Shown: positions 61,427 through 64,000 of the stretch, in pieces
Numbering within the stretch: position 1 is the first letter of the stretch
Layout: every line of letters starts with the position of its first letter
DNA from: Nostoc sp. CHAB 5824
GTDB taxonomy: Bacteria; Cyanobacteriota; Cyanobacteriia; Cyanobacteriales; Nostocaceae
NCBI RefSeq assembly: GCF_020829665.1
Contig: NZ_JAIVFT010000001.1
Location: 434,001 to 498,000 of the forward strand
DNA: 64,000 bases
Reading direction: 5' to 3'
Notes under the pieces: generated by a model
What the model was told of the DNA's origin: nothing
Database searches by the model: none
What the model saw: only the letters and a program-made list of their open reading frames with translations
Position numbers and translations under genes: made by a program

Positions 61427-61714
61427 TTACTCTTCTTCGTAGAGCGAGAACTCTTTACGCAAGTCGTCTATAGTTTGGGGCATATTAGTCTTAGCCTTAA
61501 CACGTTGTAAAGCATCTAAAAGACGTGCTGCATTCTCAGGTGACTGGAACAAATATGCTGTCTCTATGATGCTGTTAAGTTCCGCAGTAGGAATGACGGA
61601 TACACTTTCTGCACCTTCACGATTAACAACCACAGGTTCACGAGTGCTAATTACCTCTTCGTAAATTTTTTCAAAATTATTGCAAGCTTCGGTGTAGTTT
61701 GTTGTATTAAACAT
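61427..61714 (-). CDS. YefM/Phd-type antitoxin
   Basis: A 95-residue antitoxin: N-terminal Phd/YefM fold (NTTNYTEACNNFEKIYEEVI, EPVVVNREGAESVSVIP), then a helical C-terminus that would thread into the toxin. It is the first gene of the pair; the product should also repress the operon. Confidence 0.9.
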   Translation of the reverse strand: MFNTTNYTEACNNFEKIYEEVISTREPVVVNREGAESVSVIPTAELNSIIETAYLFQSPENAARLLDALQRVKAKTNMPQTIDDLRKEFSLYEEE

Positions 61715-61757
61715 TTTTTGTTCCTTAATTGGTCTGTTACTCTTTGCTGGCTGTTAA

Positions 61758-62054
61758 TTAAAGAGTTGCTTCCGCTTGAATTTCTTGAATGATGGTTAAA
61801 ATTTCCTCTTTCGAGTCGATATGTCTTGCTAGAACTTCAACGGTTGATTCAAGTACCCGTTCAGAAAATAATTTAGCTAAATCTTGCCGCAAACTCTGCC
61901 CAATGTAAAACTTGAGTAATGCTTCAAGTGTCATATCTCGATTAGCTGCAACTTTTTTGAGCGATTCTAATGCCTCTGTTGGTATTTTTATTGATACTGT
62001 TTCACTAGTACGAGGTTTTAAGTGTAGTTCGAGTTCTTCATCATGCTTGTTCAT
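61758..62054 (-). CDS. BrnA-like antitoxin
   Basis: A 98-residue protein with a ribbon-helix-helix segment in the middle (ETVSIKIPTEALESLKKVAA, then RDMTLEALLKFYIGQSLRQD) and an acidic C-terminus. It overlaps the BrnT-like toxin gene by 14 bases, with the toxin upstream, as is typical of BrnT-BrnA. Confidence 0.78.
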   Translation of the reverse strand: MNKHDEELELHLKPRTSETVSIKIPTEALESLKKVAANRDMTLEALLKFYIGQSLRQDLAKLFSERVLESTVEVLARHIDSKEEILTIIQEIQAEATL

Positions 62055-62334
62055 ATAACTTTCTTTCTGTGCTAGTAGCTGGACGGGCGGAAATTATGCG
62101 TGTTCGCCTACTGCGTTCTAGATAAACTACGAGCAATAAGCGTTGAGAAAGAGAATAGCCTAAGATGAAATCACGCTGTTGATTATTAGCAGTAGCATCA
62201 CCAACTTGGTAAAAGGGATCAAAGAATACCTCTGTAGCTTCTTCAAATTTAACGCCATGTTTTTCGATATTGCTTTGTGCTTTATTTTCATCCCATTCAA
62301 ATTCAATACCTTGTAGACGATAAATAATATCCAT
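62041..62334 (-). CDS. BrnT-family ribonuclease toxin
   Basis: A 97-residue toxin: GIEFEWDENKAQSNIEKHGV, then FEEATEVFFDPF and RTRIISARPATSTERKLYE. These are the family blocks of the RelE-like BrnT toxin, with catalytic-type Arg residues near the end. It precedes its antitoxin, which is characteristic of the pair. Confidence 0.9.
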   Translation of the reverse strand: MDIIYRLQGIEFEWDENKAQSNIEKHGVKFEEATEVFFDPFYQVGDATANNQQRDFILGYSLSQRLLLVVYLERSRRTRIISARPATSTERKLYEQA

Positions 62335-62402
62335 CTAGAAATTTTGTTTTTGGACTAAGCGCTCTCCGTAATATTTTATCAAGCTTATATTTATTGACTT
62401 CC

Positions 62403-63395
62403 TTAAAAAGGTATATCAGTATCATCAGATACTTTGTTCCAGTCCATATCTAGTAAAATTCTCCCAAAGTACCTAATAATTTCTTGTAATACCTCTCTTG
62501 AATCTATGAACATTTGCCATGTATAATCGAATTCTTTATCTTCCCAAATACATAGATAGCTTTTACTATCGCTCAAATTGTATTCATTAAATCCATCTAA
62601 ACATATTGTGCTTAAATCTTCTGTAATATGATCATACATCTCTGGATTTTGTCGTTCATTAAGATAAAAAATACCTACTGTTTTTCTTTCAATTTCTAAA
62701 ATGTTCCAGTATTTAGGATTAAGTGAATCTAAGAATAAATTTTCTTTGCCAGGTACTACTAAGAATCTTCCTGCTATCCTCTCGAAGAAAATTTCAGGAA
62801 CATATACCCAATAGTGCAAATTTAACAAATACGGATCTAAAATAGCTTTATTAATAGAAACAGCTAAACCATACAGACTTTGTTTTAAAAATATTTGATA
62901 GCGTTTATCTCTTGTTCCAGGATTTTTAAGTCGATATCCAATACATCCTGATGCCATGTTCATCTTAAATTTTTGCTCAAAACCGAGCGTCTCAAGTATA
63001 TTAATAGCCAAAAACATTAATTCCTCCCCAAGTTCTTCAAAAATTTCGTCACTTGACGAAACAAAAGAAGGCACGCTGTCATAGTTTATCTTTTCCAATT
63101 GGTTGCTAGCTTCATTAGTAATAGCAGGAGAGCAATTACTTACCCGCTCAGGTTTATACTTGAGAAATAAATCCTTTAACTTATCTCTTAAAACGCGATC
63201 GCCTGGAAATTCGCTTTTAATACCAAAATCCTTATATATATTTGAGATTTGCTTGCGTACAGTTCCTTCTGCACGACCCCTAGACTGAGCAATCTCATCA
63301 TTAGTGTATCCAGCCAGCAACAATTTCAACACCTCTACTTTGCGAGGTGCTTTCCTTAGCTTTTCCAGAGCTTCATTAAACTGCGGACTATTCAT
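62403..63395 (-). CDS. Protein with N-terminal LuxR/GerE-type HTH and unknown C-terminal domain
   Basis: A 330-residue protein. Residues 14-63 form a LuxR-like helix-turn-helix (RKVEVLKLLLAGYTNDEIAQ, SRGRAEGTVRKQISNIYKDF). Residues 115-330 are a long, probably alpha/beta domain without recognisable motifs. In cyanobacteria such N-terminal HTH units head many STAND or effector proteins, where they may be adaptor domains and not DNA-binders. Here the C-terminal domain is not a STAND NTPase. Downstream of it lie two toxin-antitoxin pairs on the same strand. Confidence 0.7.
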   Translation of the reverse strand: MNSPQFNEALEKLRKAPRKVEVLKLLLAGYTNDEIAQSRGRAEGTVRKQISNIYKDFGIKSEFPGDRVLRDKLKDLFLKYKPERVSNCSPAITNEASNQLEKINYDSVPSFVSSSDEIFEELGEELMFLAINILETLGFEQKFKMNMASGCIGYRLKNPGTRDKRYQIFLKQSLYGLAVSINKAILDPYLLNLHYWVYVPEIFFERIAGRFLVVPGKENLFLDSLNPKYWNILEIERKTVGIFYLNERQNPEMYDHITEDLSTICLDGFNEYNLSDSKSYLCIWEDKEFDYTWQMFIDSREVLQEIIRYFGRILLDMDWNKVSDDTDIPF

Positions 63396-63531
63396 ACTTT
63401 TCAGAATATCGCATTTCCATTAATCTGCGTACTTTGCGTATTGCGCGTATTCAGATTTGTTTTATGGGTGTCCATTGCTTTGCGTATCTGCGTAATGAGC
63501 ATGATATACACAAGAGCGTTTGAGTGAACCA

Positions 63532-63792
63532 ATGGAAAATGATTCTAGATTTGTTCAATTAGAAATACCAGGAATGGAGCAATTTCTTGTCCAAAAGAAA
63601 ACTGTCTCAGAAACAACCAAGATGACTCTACAAGCTATTACAGATATTTCGGCTAAGAATCCAGATAATCAAATCGGATTCCATCAGTTAGAAATACCAG
63701 GGATGGAAGAATTTATCGCCAAATTGAAAACACAGTCAGAACCTAACAACTCAATTGACTACAGCCGCATGATTGAAGATTTTGCTGCTTGA
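63532..63792 (+). CDS. Small protein with duplicated LEIPGMEEF motif, unknown
   Basis: An 86-residue acidic protein carrying the same roughly 18-residue block twice: RFVQLEIPGMEQFLVQKKT at about 5-23 and GFHQLEIPGMEEFIAKLKT at about 46-64. It looks like a small repeat or short-motif protein. The ATG at 63532 is preferred over TTG 63520. It ends before a hairpin terminator. No family recognised. Confidence 0.6.
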   Translation: MENDSRFVQLEIPGMEQFLVQKKTVSETTKMTLQAITDISAKNPDNQIGFHQLEIPGMEEFIAKLKTQSEPNNSIDYSRMIEDFAA

Positions 63793-63817
63793 AGAAAAAG
63801 CGATCGCATTACTCCAT

Positions 63818-63841
63818 AAGCCCACGCAAGTGGGCTTTGTT
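63818..63841 (+). terminator. Terminator after the LEIPGMEEF-repeat gene
   Basis: AAGCCCAC (63818-63825), loop GCAA, GTGGGCTT (63830-63837), then TGTT. It lies 25 bases past the stop and sits between converging genes, so it could serve both. Confidence 0.7.
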
Positions 63842-63863
63842 CGTGTATTCTATTTTCAGGGCT

Positions 63864-64000
63864 TCAACTCTCCGGCAATTTAGCAAACGCCTCCTCAACT
63901 AACTCTTTTGACTTAGCATCCAAACGCAGCCAATCGACTTCACCGAGTTCATCAATTAAACTAGTATCAATATCAGCACCTTCCTTCTCTGGGCTGTATT
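63864..64000 (-). CDS. Partial gene, C-terminal 44 residues only
   Basis: The minus-strand frame is open from the window edge to a TGA at 63864-63866, reading YSPEKEGADIDTSLIDELGE, then VDWLRLDAKSKELVEEAFAK, LPES. Acidic and helical-looking. The rest lies outside the window, so no family can be named. Confidence 0.55.
   Translation of the reverse strand, partial: YSPEKEGADIDTSLIDELGEVDWLRLDAKSKELVEEAFAKLPES

Overview
The window looks like chromosome of a filamentous, heterocyst-forming cyanobacterium of the genus Nostoc, probably close to N. punctiforme. The HIP1 octamer GCGATCGC is scattered through most genes. Short cyanobacterial intergenic repeats are frequent. Several proteins are typical of the group: RpoZ, DUF1818, DUF3181, DUF2808, DUF5331, an ABA4-like protein and hormogonium polysaccharide genes. 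One dynamin-like protein matches, as far as I remember the sequence, the structurally characterised N. punctiforme BDLP almost residue for residue. No phage, plasmid or IS transposase genes are visible. All identifications come from reading the sequence and from recall; no database search was run.

Layout. 1-5.5 kb: truncated subtilisin-like protease, GH13 amylase, FAS1 protein, rpoZ with a co-directional secreted protein, DUF1818, tRNA-Pro. 5.5-10 kb: a decayed gene scrap, a 5'-truncated OLD-type ATPase/TOPRIM gene and a purple-acid-phosphatase-like enzyme. 10-21.4 kb: cupin, beta-lactamase-like protein, an NlpC/P60 peptidoglycan endopeptidase, a dolichol-phosphate-mannose-synthase-like glycosyltransferase, a double-glycine peptide, an MFS exporter, tRNA-Arg, moaC, Uma2, small conserved proteins, ABA4-like and CobW. 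21.4-24.2 kb: heme oxygenase and glmM. 24.7-31.9 kb: a six-gene plus-strand exopolysaccharide cluster (polymerase plus glycosyltransferases) matching hpsL-hpsP. 32-34.4 kb: a membrane protein, a 1-Cys peroxiredoxin and Uma2.

34.4-46.2 kb is a minus-strand metal-efflux and signalling region: DUF305 lipoprotein, CusB/CusA-type RND efflux, FixH/YtkA-like lipoprotein, DUF2808, an RppA-like regulator and an RppB-like kinase. Regulator and kinase are separated by a 2.7-kb plus-strand island. The island holds a retron-type reverse transcriptase with an overlapping XRE regulator, a 57-residue basic/hydrophobic peptide, a structured non-coding leader and a DUF104/MazF toxin-antitoxin pair. I regard this retron as the most interesting system in the window.

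46.3-64 kb: two dynamin-like GTPases (one fused to a J domain) with a small coiled-coil membrane protein, a MITE-like element, an eleven-copy 21-bp tandem array, a 1318-residue CHAT-STAND-TPR protein carrying an in-frame intergenic repeat, three toxin-antitoxin pairs (PIN, YefM-YoeB, BrnT-BrnA), cysK, a thioredoxin-like ferredoxin, DUF5331, ygfZ and a LuxR-HTH protein. The concentration of STAND, dynamin, retron and toxin-antitoxin genes gives 34-64 kb the character of a stress or defence-rich region interleaved with housekeeping genes.
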